From: Typha latifolia
Taxonomy: Eukaryota; Streptophyta; Magnoliopsida; Poales; Typhaceae
Assembly (NCBI GenBank): GCA_019914945.1
Contig: CM034110.1
Span: 3,601,001 to 3,665,000, forward strand
Length of the DNA: 64,000 bases
Reading direction: 5' to 3'
The notes beneath the pieces were generated by a model. It was not told the origin of the DNA, made no database searches, and worked only from the letters and a program-made list of their open reading frames with translations. This document shows positions 10,345 through 21,959 of this stretch, piece by piece (the first letter of the stretch is position 1; the number at the start of each line of letters is the position of its first letter). Both the position numbers and the translations under genes were made by a program.

Positions 10345-10900
10345 ACTGAATCACTCATGATCGATTCTTATTCTGACTGTGTGCCTTGACACTAATTTTG
10401 ACTGCTTGGGCATATAATCGATAATCAACCACAAATTTGGTTCCGCTTCTTACTTTTGTCGATTACACACAAGACTTGATCTGCTGCTCAAAAGAATGAC
10501 TGTGACACAATATTCCCATCAAGTTTAAGATATAGATCAGCTCAAGCTTAATTTGTCAAGCTTGAATCAGCTAAAGTCGAATTAAATTCAAACATGATTT
10601 AACAAACTTGAATCGAGTGAGGACAAAATAAAATAAGTTATGATGCCGATAGTCAAAATACACAAGAAATTTCGAGTCTGAGATGTTCGATCAAGCTCTG
10701 ATAGTCAAAACCGGAGCCAAGCTCAATTGAGTCCAATCTCACATGCAGATCGAGCTGCGCGCTTTTAGCTGCTCCAATATTTTCATAGCCCCAAATATAA
10801 TCAAATCCAATCTGGTATGAAACATCATCAGATCAATCCGAACCCAAAACCTACTAGCAAACTGAGCAAAGTGCTAAAGATCAAAGTGGGAAGGTACTAG
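10345..10900. other. Intergenic, upstream of HSP21
   Basis: No gene, RNA gene or recognisable mobile element. AT-leaning sequence with scattered AAGCTTGA/TCAAGCTT words that look like an old degenerate repeat. Confidence 0.4.
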
Positions 10901-10904
10901 CGAT

Positions 10905-10912
10905 TTCTTGAA
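10905..10912. promoter_or_regulatory. Heat shock element (distal) of HSP21
   Basis: TTCTTGAA, a perfect nTTCnnGAAn unit, starts 197 bases before the HSP21 ATG. Heat shock factors bind such inverted GAA modules. It supports heat induction together with the proximal site; occupancy is inferred. Confidence 0.5.
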
Positions 10913-10987
10913 AGATGGAGAAAGCATGCGGAAGGAACTATCTAGATATCCACGTGTCCCGTCCATCCTCCTTTGGAGCCCCGCCCA

Positions 10988-10995
10988 GAACATTC
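10988..10995. promoter_or_regulatory. Heat shock element (proximal) of HSP21
   Basis: GAACATTC within AGAACATTCC is a perfect nGAAnnTTCn unit 114 bases before the start codon and 32 bases before the TATA-like element, a usual distance for heat shock factor sites in plant small heat shock genes. Confidence 0.6.
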
Positions 10996-11027
10996 CGATG
11001 TAGACACCTCTACCCATCGTTTGCTCT

Positions 11028-11034
11028 TTAAAGA
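11028..11034 (+). promoter_or_regulatory. TATA-like element of HSP21
   Basis: TTTAAAG, 67 bases before the ATG. It is not a full TATAAA consensus, but it is the best candidate between the proximal heat shock element and the start codon. A start site around 11060 would give a short leader. Confidence 0.4.
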
Positions 11035-11101
11035 CACCAAGAGATCCCAATTTCCATTCACTTCAACAAAAACTTGAAGCTTATTCCATCGTGCCTCAGA
11101 G

Positions 11102-11903
11102 ATGACTGCAGCCGCTCCATGCACTGTTACGAGCCGCCTCTCTTCTGCTCCCCGATTGCCGACCATTAGTTCATGGCGCGCAGCAAAAGATAATATTGTA
11201 CAATTTCCGCCTTCCACTACCTTTGGGAAACCCCGTTCCCTCATCCTAGCCTCTGCAATCCCAGAGAGCAAGAACAAGGGCGATTCTTCCATCGACGTGC
11301 ACGTCGACCAGAACGCCAAGAAGAAAGGCACCGTTGTGGAACGGAGGCCTCGAGTCGCTGCCTTGGACGTGTCTCCCTTTGGTGGGCAATTCAAACCAAA
11401 AGTTAAACTTTTATTTCTAAATCCTCGGTTACTCACCCGAATCTAGATCTTGATCTATAATTGCAGGTTTGGTTGATCCTCTTTCGCCGGTGAGGACAAT
11501 GAGGCAGATGCTTGACACCATGGACCGACTATTCGACGACGTCATGTCGTTTCCGGTGTCGAGCAGGGGCTCCGTCGGCGAAATGAGGACGCCGTGGGAC
11601 ATCATGGAGGATGAGAAGGAGGTGAGGATGAGGTTCGACATGCCTGGGCTGTCGAAGGAGGAGGTAAAGGTGTCGGTGGAGGACGACGTACTGGTGATCC
11701 GAGGAGCGCACAAGGAGGAAGGCAGCACCGAAGAGGACGCCTGGTGGAAAGGACGTAGCGTGAGCTCTTATGACACCCGGCTGCTGCTGCCGGACAGCTG
11801 CGACAAGAGCAAGGTAACGGCGGAGTTGAAGAACGGGGTCCTTTTGGTCGCCATTCCGAAGACCCAGGTGGAGCACAAGGTCATTGACGTGGAGATCAAG
11901 TGA
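11102..11903 (+). CDS. HSP21: Chloroplast small heat shock protein, two exons (11102-11381, 11467-11903)
   Basis: ATP-independent chaperone that binds unfolding proteins in plastids under heat. Joining 11102-11381 to 11467-11903 gives 238 residues, ending in TGA at 11901. The 85-base intron has GT...AG ends (GTGGGC, TTGCAG) and restores PFGLVDP across the junction. Residues 1 to about 50 are rich in Ser, Ala, Thr and basic residues, as in a plastid transit peptide. The Met-rich helix typical of this class follows (MRQMLDTMDRLFDDVM, 105-120; Met 105, 108, 112 and 120). The alpha-crystallin domain runs from about 135 (TPWDI) to GVLLVAIPK (217-225), and there is an I-x-V tail motif (IDV, 233-235). 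The start ATG follows in-frame context and gives the expected length. No disabling change is seen, so this is probably a working host gene and the only one here. Confidence 0.95.
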
Positions 11904-12829
11904 CATGTATTAACGTATTTGTTGTGATTCTCGTGTGTTAATACTAGAGCGTAACGTAGTAATATGTAAAGCAGTGGAATACATAGTACAGGGGCTAGTT
12001 TTTGTGTTCTCCTTGTTTCAAATTAGCAGTTTGCTACTTCTGGCAGGGTGAAAAGGCGTCGGGTTATATTTTGACCGTTTCCAACATTGTAGCAATAGTG
12101 AAAATTCGAGAAAACGTACAAAATAAAAATTCTTGAATAATAATAAGGAAACATGAGCAATAATAAGAAAGAAAATCTGAGTAACAGTAAGAAAGGAAAC
12201 ATGACTAACAATAAAAAAACTAGGGCCCATTAGAAAGTCGATAGTCCTTGGGTTCGGTCTAACCGATCCCTACCATTGGTCCACTACTGTAGATGTTTTT
12301 CTCTATTGGTTGCAGGTGTAGAATTAATTGTTGCAGTGTATTTTATATGAATTTTTATTAACTTTGAGACATCTTATAAGTAAGCTCCACATATTATTAA
12401 TAATCAATTAACGGTGTAACTAATTTAGCTTAAAGAATATTTTATTTTTATATATTTACTTATTTAAATTTATGAAGAAAAGTGAATGAAAAATGGTTCT
12501 AAAGTGCGTATTATAGTAATCGAAAAATAAAGAGAAGTATGTTTAGTACTATATTATATATTTGAGAAATATTAGTATGGTATATAACTGTCAAATTTTT
12601 TATAAGTTTTTAGCTCTAAAAGGGATATCTATTTTATAGGTAAAGAATATTATGTAAAGAATATTATGTAAATTAACTCATACGCGTGCCACTTAGTTCG
12701 GCTCGCGCACCGGTCAAGCACAAAAGTCAAGCACAAAATTATTTTTTGCCTGATGCATGCTCGGATTTGGTCTGATTTAGCTCGGGTTCTATTCAATCCA
12801 CGATCACCCTCGAGGAAGATGAAACCGTA
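11904..12829. other. 3' flank of HSP21 and intergenic sequence
   Basis: AT-rich with no gene recognised. AATAAA at 12120-12125 is a candidate poly(A) signal, though rather far (about 215 bases) from the stop; AATAT/AATAC variants closer in could serve. The rest has no clear repeat structure. Confidence 0.4.
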
Positions 12830-13375
12830 ACAAGGTGTAGTACTGAACAGATTTGCATGGGACTTTCAAGAGATTCTCCAATGGATCTAGCTGTTTGATT
12901 AATGTAAAATTTTGATATATTATAGATATGGAAGAGAGCTTTCCAACGAATCCAATATCGTAAGATTTGGATTGCTAGATCTAAAAATATCGTCGATTTA
13001 GTGGACGAAGGTCAAAGAGACAGACCTGTGAGATAATGATCGAAACTAAATCTACTTGGATTGGTTTGCACCCTTGTTGCACTTAATGGCTGGATTGCTG
13101 TAGAAATTGATGTGCTCTTCGATGAAGATTAGAGAATAGGGATTGAAGAGGAGATTAAGGAGAGAAGAAGGGGTTTAAAAGCTAGTCGAGAACCTTACTA
13201 ACGGAAGAAGGTGGCTCGGTTGGCGGTAAGGAGAGTTGTGCCGACGGCCAAGAGAAGAAGAGAGGAGATAAGGGGCGACAAGCCTTGCCAAATAATCCAT
13301 GCTTAATGATAATGTGGACTCTTACAACGAAGGTGACTTGGTGAGTCCAAGTGGTACTAGGACTCATGATACATG
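12830..13375 (-). repeat. Old gypsy LTR remnant, F-like, reversed
   Basis: Shares with the F and A LTRs, in the same order, GAGAGCTTTCCAACGAATC, a GATCTAAAAATATCGTCGA block and GTGGACGAAGGTCA, then a purine-rich tail matching the pyrimidine-rich leader of those LTRs on the other strand. Strongly diverged; ends cannot be fixed. Confidence 0.5.
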
Positions 13376-13904
13376 CCCTAACTTGAATAAAATAATTAAT
13401 TGACTTACCTAAACCTAATTAACAAATTAACAAGTTGAGTTCGTATTTAGTAAGTACTTGAGTTTATGGCTCAACTAAGATAGCAGATGCTAAAAAATAT
13501 AAATGACTAAAGTAGATAACTAGACTCAACCCAAGCAAGCCCAGTATGCCAAGAATGGATCCGATCTGACTAAATTAGTATCATTCAACCTGAAGTAGTG
13601 TGTCCCTTCGATTAGAATAGTTAATCAGTTGGTTGGTTGAATATGAAATGGTGCATCCCTTCGCAATAAGATTATTAATCAGTTCAGACCCGAAATGGTT
13701 CATCAATTTATGACCAAATCCAACCATCTGCATCTCTTTATCGAGCCTGTTTAACCCTATAAATAAGTTCCTAGTCTGTATTATTTTTCACTATTTTTTG
13801 TTCATCCAACTCAAGTCTAATTCAAGTGAAGTACAAGACAAAAAATAGTGAAAATTGTGAAGATATGACTAAATTGCGAAAGGAGGAAATAGATAAGCAA
13901 ATAG
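13376..13904 (+). repeat. Probable copia LTR/leader remnant
   Basis: AT-rich sequence just before a copia gag remnant on the same strand. It has a TATAAATAA box at 13758-13766 followed by a short leader. Position and promoter suggest the degenerate 5' LTR and leader of that copia element. No second LTR copy is in the window to confirm it. Confidence 0.35.
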
Positions 13905-14870
13905 TGTTGTAGTGGATGCATGGAAGTATGCGGACTTACTTTACCGAAACTATATCCTCAACAAACTAGACAACTCGTTGTACATCATATACAATTTAGT
14001 AAAAACGTCTAAGAAATTATAAAAATCCTTAGATAAGAAGTACAAGACAAAAGATGTCAATGCAAAGAAATTTGTAGTCTATAAATTTATTGAGTACAAG
14101 ATGGTTGACACTAAATCAGTGATTAACCGGGGTGCAAGATCTTTCAAATGATAATTTATGATATCCGCACTGAAGGAATGGTGATTAATGAATCATTCCA
14201 AGTGGCGGCTATTATTGAAAAATTGCACCGTCTTGGAGGGATTTCAAAAATTATCTGAAACAAAAGCTCAAGGAGATGATAGTTGAAGAACTTATTGTCA
14301 AGTTGAGGATAGAAGAAAACAATTGTTCTAGTGAAAAGAAAACAATTGTATTTTGTGCAATCTACAAAGAATAGGATATGGAAGCACACTGAGGAAGGTT
14401 CTAAAGGTGGCGACACAAAGAAGTTCAAATGCTACGTCTATGGCAAACAAGGACATCGTGCTTAGGACTAGCGTTTGCACATACAAAAATAAGGAGAACT
14501 ACAAAAAAGAAAACTCTTACAAGAAGAAGCCATAAGTTAATGTAACTAAAGTAGAAAACCTTTGTTCTGATGTTGATGACATGCACCTTTCCATTATTGT
14601 CTCCAAAGTAAACATGATTGGTAGTAATCCTAAAGAATGGTGGGTAGACACTGGGGGCTACTTGACACATTTGTGATAATAGGTGAATGTTTTAATCTTA
14701 TCAAACTGTGACAGATGAAAAACTTTACATGAATAATTTAGCGACTTCCAAGGTAGAAGGAATAAGGAAGGTCATGTTAAAATTTACTTCAAGAAAAGAA
14801 CTTACTCTTAATGATGTAACGCATCTGCTCGACATTTGAAAGAATTTGTTTTTAGAATCATAGTTGAGTA
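13905..14870 (+). pseudogene. Ty1/copia gag and protease remnant
   Basis: Decayed start of a copia polyprotein. Recognisable peptides in order are YADLLYRNYILNKLDNSLY and SLDKKYKTKDVNAKKFVV (gag, about 13932-14080), KMVDTKSVI (about 14100), a scrambled part, then NMIGSNPKEWWVDTGGY (about 14612-14655), which is the gag-protease junction with the Asp-Thr-Gly active site still readable. Many stops and frame changes. Protease traces continue to about 14860; integrase, RT and RNase H are absent here. Confidence 0.7.
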
Positions 14871-15400
14871 TGATAGGGGCTACGAAATGATTCCTTTAAG
14901 ATTTGGATTTATTCCAGAAAGTAGTTTGCGCAATCGAGCGAAAAAGTTCACCAAATATTATCCTCTAGTTAGAAAATTATGAACTACGTGGAATCGATCC
15001 GTAACTCCCAGATATTTATTTTTCGTATTTATGCCCTTCATAGATTCGAAGTGCAACTGGGATGAAAACAGATATAGTGTGGATGATGGTGGTAATGACG
15101 GGTGGAGTGGATATTAGGGTTATGAAAGATAATGGAGATGAGGGTGGATGGTTGACGTTGTTTAAAGAATAAAGACGAAGGGGAAGAAGTGGTCAAGATC
15201 CTAAGGAAGAGGAAGGACTTGATAGATGAGGGAGATTAGAAGTTAGGAGAGATCTTGCCAACTGTAGAGGTGGCTGGTTGGTAAAGAGGGAGGAGGGAGA
15301 TTAGGTTAGAGAGACTAGAGAGAGGATAGAGGAGGCAATAAACTAATATTCCATAAGCATAATAATTTTGGCTGCCATTCACACCTTTATAGAGGCTAGC
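14871..15400 (-). repeat. Family C/G LTR fragment, reversed
   Basis: The reverse complement gives the transcribed half of a C-type LTR: its end (CGTAGCCCCTATCA), the TGCGCAAACTGC block, the pyrimidine-rich part, and GCTAGCCTCTATAAA just before it is cut at 15400. The U3 half is missing, replaced by a family B LTR starting at 15401. Confidence 0.65.
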
Positions 15401-15799
15401 TGTGACACCCACACTCTAAACACGTGCATAGCACGAGCCCACACGGTACGTTTATAGCACCTGACCATTCAGTTTGTTACTGACAATCAAATAAACCTAT
15501 AGCAACATCATAATTTTATCCACAATATCTAAACTAAGAATAACTCAAGTCTAACTGTCAACAGCATACACAGGCCACAACACATCATCAAGAGCTTTTT
15601 ACAACTACATATACACAATAGAGGTATATACATAATTATACAAGTACAAAGTCACCTGCTAAAATATAAGACAATGATACAGATACACTTTGGACGATGT
15701 CAACTATTACATCAGATACGATATAACTCATCTGGCATACAACACTAACCACACTCTACTCCTCACTCACCAGCAAGACCTTTAAGGGAGTATCCTGCT
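15401..15799 (+). repeat. Family B LTR, truncated (copy 2)
   Basis: Starts TGTGACACCC and matches the first 400 bases of B copy 3 (19114) closely, including AAACACGTGCATAGCACGAG. It is cut at 15799 by the reversed A element. The missing 3' part is not found beyond that element, so its target duplication cannot be checked. Confidence 0.7.
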
Positions 15800-16759
15800 T
15801 GTTACGATCACGCCTCTGGCTATGGAGTTCTAATACCAGCTTGATACGATCTCGCCTTTTTGGTGAAGGGTCGATCTCTTCCAATTCTTGATCTAGACTA
15901 GACCTGGCACGGAAATTTGAAATAAGATCCCGAAATATGCCGCTGTCGGATCGACGTGAAACTTTGATATGTTGTAACCCCAGAAAAGATCTTTCCAACA
16001 AATCTAGTTGCAGGCAAATTGGATGTGGGGATCTCGAGATAACATCCAATTTGTGGACAAAGGTCAGATGGTATGTTTTGGATCCGTGGATGGAGGCACG
16101 TGATCCTAGGTAGTGGTGGTTGAAGGTGGACCGGCGTTAATGTGGTGGCACCGGTGAAAAGTGATGGTGTAAGGGTTGTGGTTGATGGAAGGATTAGGGC
16201 AAGTGATGGATAGATTGGACGAAGGGGGAGAAGAGGGCCACCCCTAAGCGACTAGGGTGATTAGCCGGACGAGGGAGGTTAGAAGCGGCGTCGCCGGGGA
16301 TTGAGAGAACGGGAGCGAAGAAGACGAAGGAGGCAAGGCAAAACTCAATCTCAATAATCAATCCTAAATTTGGTTGCCTACCACATCCTTTTATAGGCTA
16401 ACCAACAACTCAAATTTACCCTAAAAACAAAATTTTTGTCGACCGCGTTCGAACTCGCCCGACTGCGTTCGAACGCACCGAATTAGCTCTTCTTGATTTG
16501 CGAATGTGATGCAGGCATTCGAACGCGGGAGCGAACGCGCCTGTCGGTATTTGCAAACGCGATGCAGGCGTTCGAACACTATCTTCACCCACGTTCACAA
16601 CCCTGTTCACAAACCGCGTTCGAACTCACTCCACCCGCGTTCGAACGCAACTTACAGAAAACTTATTTTAATGAAAATTAAACACTAAAACATGAAACAA
16701 AAACACTCCTAAAGTGAATCCATGCTCGAGACGACGTCGGTGAAGTCCGAATCGTATTA
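15800..16759 (-). repeat. 3' LTR of reversed family A element, with duplicated U5 end
   Basis: On the minus strand it starts TAATACGATTCGG (TG changed to TA), carries the GTTCGAACGC array and TATA block, and reaches GATCGTATCA at about 15852. It then continues with AGC, a primer-site copy TGGTATTAGAAC, and a second U5 end finishing GTAACA at 15800. It lies directly after the pol of the same element, so it is its 3' LTR. The distal flank is CTGCT, and its partner is lost because the element is truncated at 18599. Confidence 0.75.
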
Positions 16760-18599
16760 ATCCACCACGCCTCTGCAACCTTGTCCTCAAGGTTTGAAGT
16801 TTGTGAAGCGATCTTTGAACTCTGACTCAAGTTCCTCCATGGTATGATCTTCTGCTTTGGTTCCCCACATATCTGAAGATATAGGAAATGTTGGTGCTGA
16901 AAGAGAGGCAAGCTCACTTGTGTCTGGTTGGCGCAAAAGAGCATCGGCGGCTCGATTTTCAATCCCCGTTTTGTAGACTAATTCGTAGTCATACCCAAGG
17001 AGTTTCGTGACCCACCGTTGTTGGGCTGGGGTGTGCACACGTTGCTCCATGAAGTAGGGTAAGCTACGCTGGTCCGTGCGGATAGTAAACCGTTGGCCAA
17101 TCAAGTAGGGTCGCCATTTGGTGACGGCGTGTAGAATCGCTAGCATTTCGCGCTCGTAGGTAGATAGCTGTCGCGACTGACTTGACAATGCTTTGCTCAT
17201 ATATGCCACAGGTTTGCCCTCTTGCATCAAACCTGCTCCAATGCCCTCATCCGAAGCGTTGCACTCCACCACAAAGGGCTTTCCGAAATCTGGTAGTGCT
17301 AGAACCGGAGCTGTAGACATAGCTGTCTTCAAGGCTTCGAAGGCCTCCGTTGCTTTGCCTGTCCATTGAAACCCACATTTTCTGAGTATGGAGGTCAGCG
17401 AGGCAGCAATTTTGTCATAGTTGGCAACAAATCGCCGGTAGTACCCTGTCAATCCAAGGAATCCCCTCAATTCCCTCTGATTAGTAGGAATCAGCCAATC
17501 CACCATATTCTTGATCTTGCTTGGGTCAGCTTCCACTCCTTTTACAGAGATTATATGCCCCAAGTACTCCACTCTTGACTCTCCCCAAAGACACTTGCTC
17601 ATCTTAACTTTTAGCTGGTTTTGTTGCAAGATTTTTAATACCTCCTGCACGTGCCGCAAGTGCTCACTCCAATTCCTGCTGTATACTATAATATCGTCAA
17701 AGAAGACGAGCACGTACCGACGCAAGAGTGGGCGGAAGAGGTCATTCATCAGCCCTTGGAAGGTGGTCGGTGCATTGGTGAGCCCAAACGGCATGACTCG
17801 GACTCATAGTGGCCATCGTGAGTTCAGAACGCCGTTTTGTGTACATCTTCATGGTCGACTCGGATTTGATGGTATCCCGCTCTTAAGTCAAATTTGCTGA
17901 AGTAGGCCGACCCTGTGAGCTCATCCAGCAACTCCTCGATCATCGGTATTGGATACCGGTCCTTGACAGTAATTGCATTCAAGGCTCGGTAGTCGACGCA
18001 AAACTGCCAACTCCGGTCTTTCTTCCGAACCAGCAGCACCGGCGATGAGTAGGCACTTCTACTCGGTTGAATAATCCCTTGCTCGAGCATTTCCTCCACC
18101 AATTTACTGATCTCTTCCTTCTGGACATACGGGTACCGATAGGGTTGGACATTCACAAGTTCAGCCCCCGGAATGATTTGGATGCGATGGTCATGACGAC
18201 GGTTCGGCAGTAGTCCTCGGGGTTCCTTGAAGAGATCCTGAAACTCCTGTAGCAGCTCTTCCATGTCAGAGGCTACTTCCCTTGGTGGTGGATGTTCTGG
18301 TTCAACAACAGCCATTTGCAATAGTAGAGCTCGGTCCCCTGCACAAGGAAAACCCACAAGTGGTTGCAATGTCGGCCCTTGCCGCGGTTGATTTCCATCC
18401 AGCAGCACCCTTCTTCCATTCCTCCGAAATGTCAGTGTGAGGTTTGAGAAATCAAATGTTACGGGCCCCAAGCTTTGAAGCCATTGAGTCCCCAAAACAA
18501 TGTCGACACCTCGCAAGGCCAACGGATAAATGTCCAATGTGAAATTTTGGCCTTGCACCTTCAATTCCACACCTCCACAAATAAAATCTGCTCGCAATG
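16760..18599 (-). pseudogene. Family A pol: protease end, RT, RNase H; integrase deleted
   Basis: Best preserved gypsy pol in the window. Reading down from 18597: end of the protease (DIVLGTQWLQSLGPVTFDF), link, and RT ([36 protein letters not shown]). Around 17810-17825 a CGA has become TGA and one T is lost, shifting frame. The rest of RT (RVMPFGLTNAP; catalytic VFFDDIIVYS) and RNase H (VVECNASDEGIGA, RTDQRSLPYFMEQRVHT, YDYELVYKTGIENRAADAL) are open from 17794 to 16787. After SLSAPTFPISSD the sequence jumps to a chromodomain tail (ELESEFKDRFTNF, then NLEDKV in the next frame): the whole integrase is missing. Chromodomain tail and RT motifs point to the Reina-like clade. Confidence 0.85.
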
Positions 18600-19001
18600 T
18601 GGCCCTCTCCTCCCCCTTCTTCCAATCTATCCAACACTTGCCCTAACTCTTCCATCAACCATAACCCTTCCACCACCACTTTTTCACCGGTGCCACCCCA
18701 TTAACGCCGGTCCTCCACCATCCACCATTACCTAGGATCTCGTGCCTCCATCCACGGATCCAAAACAGAGCATCCTAATGTTCGTCCACTAAATGAATGA
18801 TATCTCGAGATCCCCAACTCCGATTTGCCTAAAACTTTATTTGTTGGAAATCTCTTTTCCGGACCTACAACATATCAAAATTTCATGTCGATCAGATGGC
18901 GGAAAATTTCGGGATCTTATTTCAAAGTTCCGTGCAAGATCTAGTCCAGATCTGAGAATTAGAAAAGATCGATCTTTAACCCTAAAGGAGAGATCGCATC
19001 A
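18600..19001 (+). repeat. Family A LTR, 5'-truncated, forward
   Basis: Matches the last 400 bases of the A LTR, from GGCCCTCTCCTCCCCC to GAGATCGCATCA. It joins head-to-head with the reversed pol, so two oppositely oriented A copies have been fused here. Confidence 0.75.
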
Positions 19002-19004
19002 AGC

Positions 19005-19016
19005 TGGTATCAGAGC
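19005..19016 (+). other. Primer binding site, iMet tRNA type
   Basis: TGGTATCAGAGC, the exact consensus, three bases after the LTR end at 19001. This is the cleanest copy of the A-family primer site. What follows is not A internal sequence but a reversed piece resembling family B. Confidence 0.8.
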
Positions 19017-19113
19017 TTGTGACATGCATCATGCATCATAATTGATGTGACTAGTATCATTGGATCATAATTGTTATACATGATATGTTGTTATATTCGG
19101 TGAAGTTATATGG
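19017..19113 (-). repeat. Family B fragment, reversed (left part)
   Basis: AT-rich piece that appears continuous with the reversed B fragment at 21960-22453 once the inserted B copy 3 and one TATGG are removed. Similarity to B is weak at this end and stronger on the far side. Confidence 0.4.
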
Positions 19114-21708
19114 TGTAACACCCAAACCCTAAACACGTGCATGGCACGAGCCCACACGGCATGTGCGTAGCACCTAACCATTTGGTTAGTTACTGACAAT
19201 CAAATAAATCTGTAGCAACATCATAATTTTATCCATAATATCTAAACTAAGAATAACTCAAGCCTAACTGTCAACAGCATACGGATAACCATACTTGGGC
19301 CCCACACAGGCCACAATATATCATCAAGAGCTTTTCACAAATATATATACACAACAAAGGTATATACATAATTATAAAAGTACAAAGTCACCTGCTAAAA
19401 TATAAGACAAGGATACAGATATACTATGGAGGATGTCTACTGATACATCAGATAAGATAACTCATCTAGTATATACCACTAACCACACTCTACTCCTCAC
19501 TCACTGGCAAGATCTCTAAGAGAGAATCCTGCTCCTCTCATTCACTTGGGTCTTCGGAAAGGAGAAAACAAAGAGAGTCACGAGCTAAAGGCTTAGTGAA
19601 TAGACCTTACCCCAAATCAGTGATGCCAAACAGAGAGTAAATTAAGTATTGGATAATATGAGTCAGAAAGAGTATCATGTCATGAATGAGTAAATGAATG
19701 TGTCCTCAATAATACATAAATAAAATATATATAACATGTCATAACTAATAAGAATACATAATCCTTGACAATGAATAAACAGGTCACCACGTCATATGAT
19801 CATCATAACTCTCTCAGTTATGATATATGATGTATGCCGACCATGACAATGTTATGATATCCAATGCAATCATATATGATGTATATTAACCACTCAATAA
19901 TCATGTATGCCAGATAATAATGAAATCATATGTATTTCTCAACATCACAATCATCACAGACATATCAGTATAAAATCATCATACTACACTTTGCACAAGT
20001 CAACACCGGTACCCGGTCTTAACATCATGCCCGAAGGCTCCGAGCATACAATGCAATCCGCAAGGAGTATCTCAAATATAACCATACCCTGCCATCCGCT
20101 AAGGGTATCAATATCCATCCAAACCGGGCACCCCACATAGTTGATAGAAACCTCGTGAGGATAACTTACCACATATGCCCTAGTGAACGGCATGTGTCCG
20201 ATTGTCTGTGCGCACAGACTCAACTGACCTCGGACATGGGCCATGAGATATCGCGTATCAGCGACCATAATGATTACTACAGGCACCCCTAACCCTGGCG
20301 CCTACTCGGGTATCCCCACGCTTTCTATCAACTATCCTATCAATCACATTTTATACTTTCATTCTAAATGATAGATCAAATGCATATATCCAGTACGATA
20401 ACAAGTCAATGCATAACAGGAATTTAGGTGGAATAGAAATCAAGAGAAAATAATGTAATGTAGTCTCCAACTGTATCGTCAACTCATGCATACTCATGAT
20501 AATCTATTACATGCATACTCATGCTACAGATCAACTCAGTATACAATCATAATAGTAGAATCATCTTTAATCATCTCTATATATATCACCAATGTACTCA
20601 TATCCTAGATCATCATAATCAAATGCATGATAAAATATGCTCGACTGTAATCATCACTAGATAAAATCATATAATCATGCTGGAGGCCAAAACATGCATG
20701 TACATAATATATAATATAACCTAATTTGAGAAAGGCATATAGGGGATAAGATTACTCACACCACTGCAAATACCAAACCACCACTCGTTCATGCTGCTAC
20801 GATAACGATCAAGCCTCGATAGCTAGGTCCATAGGGTCTTGAACAGCGGGGTCGGGATCTGAAATTATTTATAACAAATATGTCAGTCTTTCTATTAATT
20901 AAAATTAACTCGATAAAAGGATAGTTTCTTGTTGTAATTATGTACTCTTCATTTCTATATTTGTTTTTGTTATTTATTAATCATAATTATATTATTTAAT
21001 AGTGTATTTAAAATATATTTTATCCGTCTATTATTCTCTTTGATAATTAAGAAAATAAGAATTAAGTTAGTGCAATTAATTACATAAGAATATATGTACA
21101 TAACCCGAATAATTACTATTACCTACTTAGGATTAAAATAGTAATTTATATTGCAGGTATTTTGCTAAACATGTTATAATTAGAACTATATACTAACTAT
21201 GATATAATTATATTTAATTTGTATAACCTAAATATATTAAATTAACTAAGCTAAACTAATTGTGCATATATATATAATTATATATAATTATATATAGTGC
21301 TGGGCTCAGCCCAGCACCATGCTGGCCGAGCCCAGCACCCCTTGTAGGGTGCAGCTAGAGGAGAGAAGGGAAGAAAGAGGAGGAGGAGAGGAAGAAGAAA
21401 GAGAAGAAGAAGAAGAAGAAGAAGAAGAAAGAAGAAGACAGAAGTAGAAAGAAGAAGAGGGTTGGGCCATAGGGGAGGGGTGCAGCTGCTGGTGGTCCCG
21501 AGAGGAAGTCAGCAAAGAGAGAAAGAGAGATGGAGAGAGAGAGGTAGAAAGAGAAAGACAAAGAGAGAGAGAGAGAGATAAAGAGAGAGAGAGAGAGAGA
21601 GAGAAGGAGGGAAGCTCACTGGCGCTAGTGGAGGTGGCGGCGGTAGTGGGTAGAGAAAGAGAAGGGGTGCTTGAGAGAGAGAGAGAAAGAGAGGAAGATG
21701 AGAATGAA

Positions 21709-21745
<37 letters not shown>

Positions 21746-21954
21746 CGATGGGGAGGGGGGCTGCGACGGCGGCGGCAGGGGCCCACCGCGCTAGTTGGCT
21801 CGGCCAGATTGGCCGGGCCGGAACTTGGGGCGCGTGGTGCCCATCTCCGCTGCCACTGCATGGCATGAGCTGCCGTGCCATGCAGTGCAGAAATATTTTT
21901 TATTTATTTATTTTTTTTTTTATTTTTTTATTTTTTTAACCTTGGGTTATTATA
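19114..21954 (+). mobile_element. Solo LTR, family B (copy 3), with target duplication TATGG
   Basis: 2.84 kb, starting TGTAACACCC and ending GGGTTATTATA (canonical GATTGTTACA with transitions). TATGG is present at 19109-19113 and 21955-21959. The layout is the same as in the other B copies: promoter-distal part with direct CATGCATACTCATGC words, AT-rich middle, GC-rich island, GAA tract (about 21360-21460) and GA tracts (21500-21750). No coding sequence, primer site or polypurine tract. It inserted into an older, reversed B fragment. Confidence 0.85.
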
Positions 21955-21959
21955 TATGG

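Noticed and set aside
11429..11906. Minus-strand frames over HSP21
   Set aside because: Shadows of the GC-rich second exon of HSP21; the sense protein is unmistakable.
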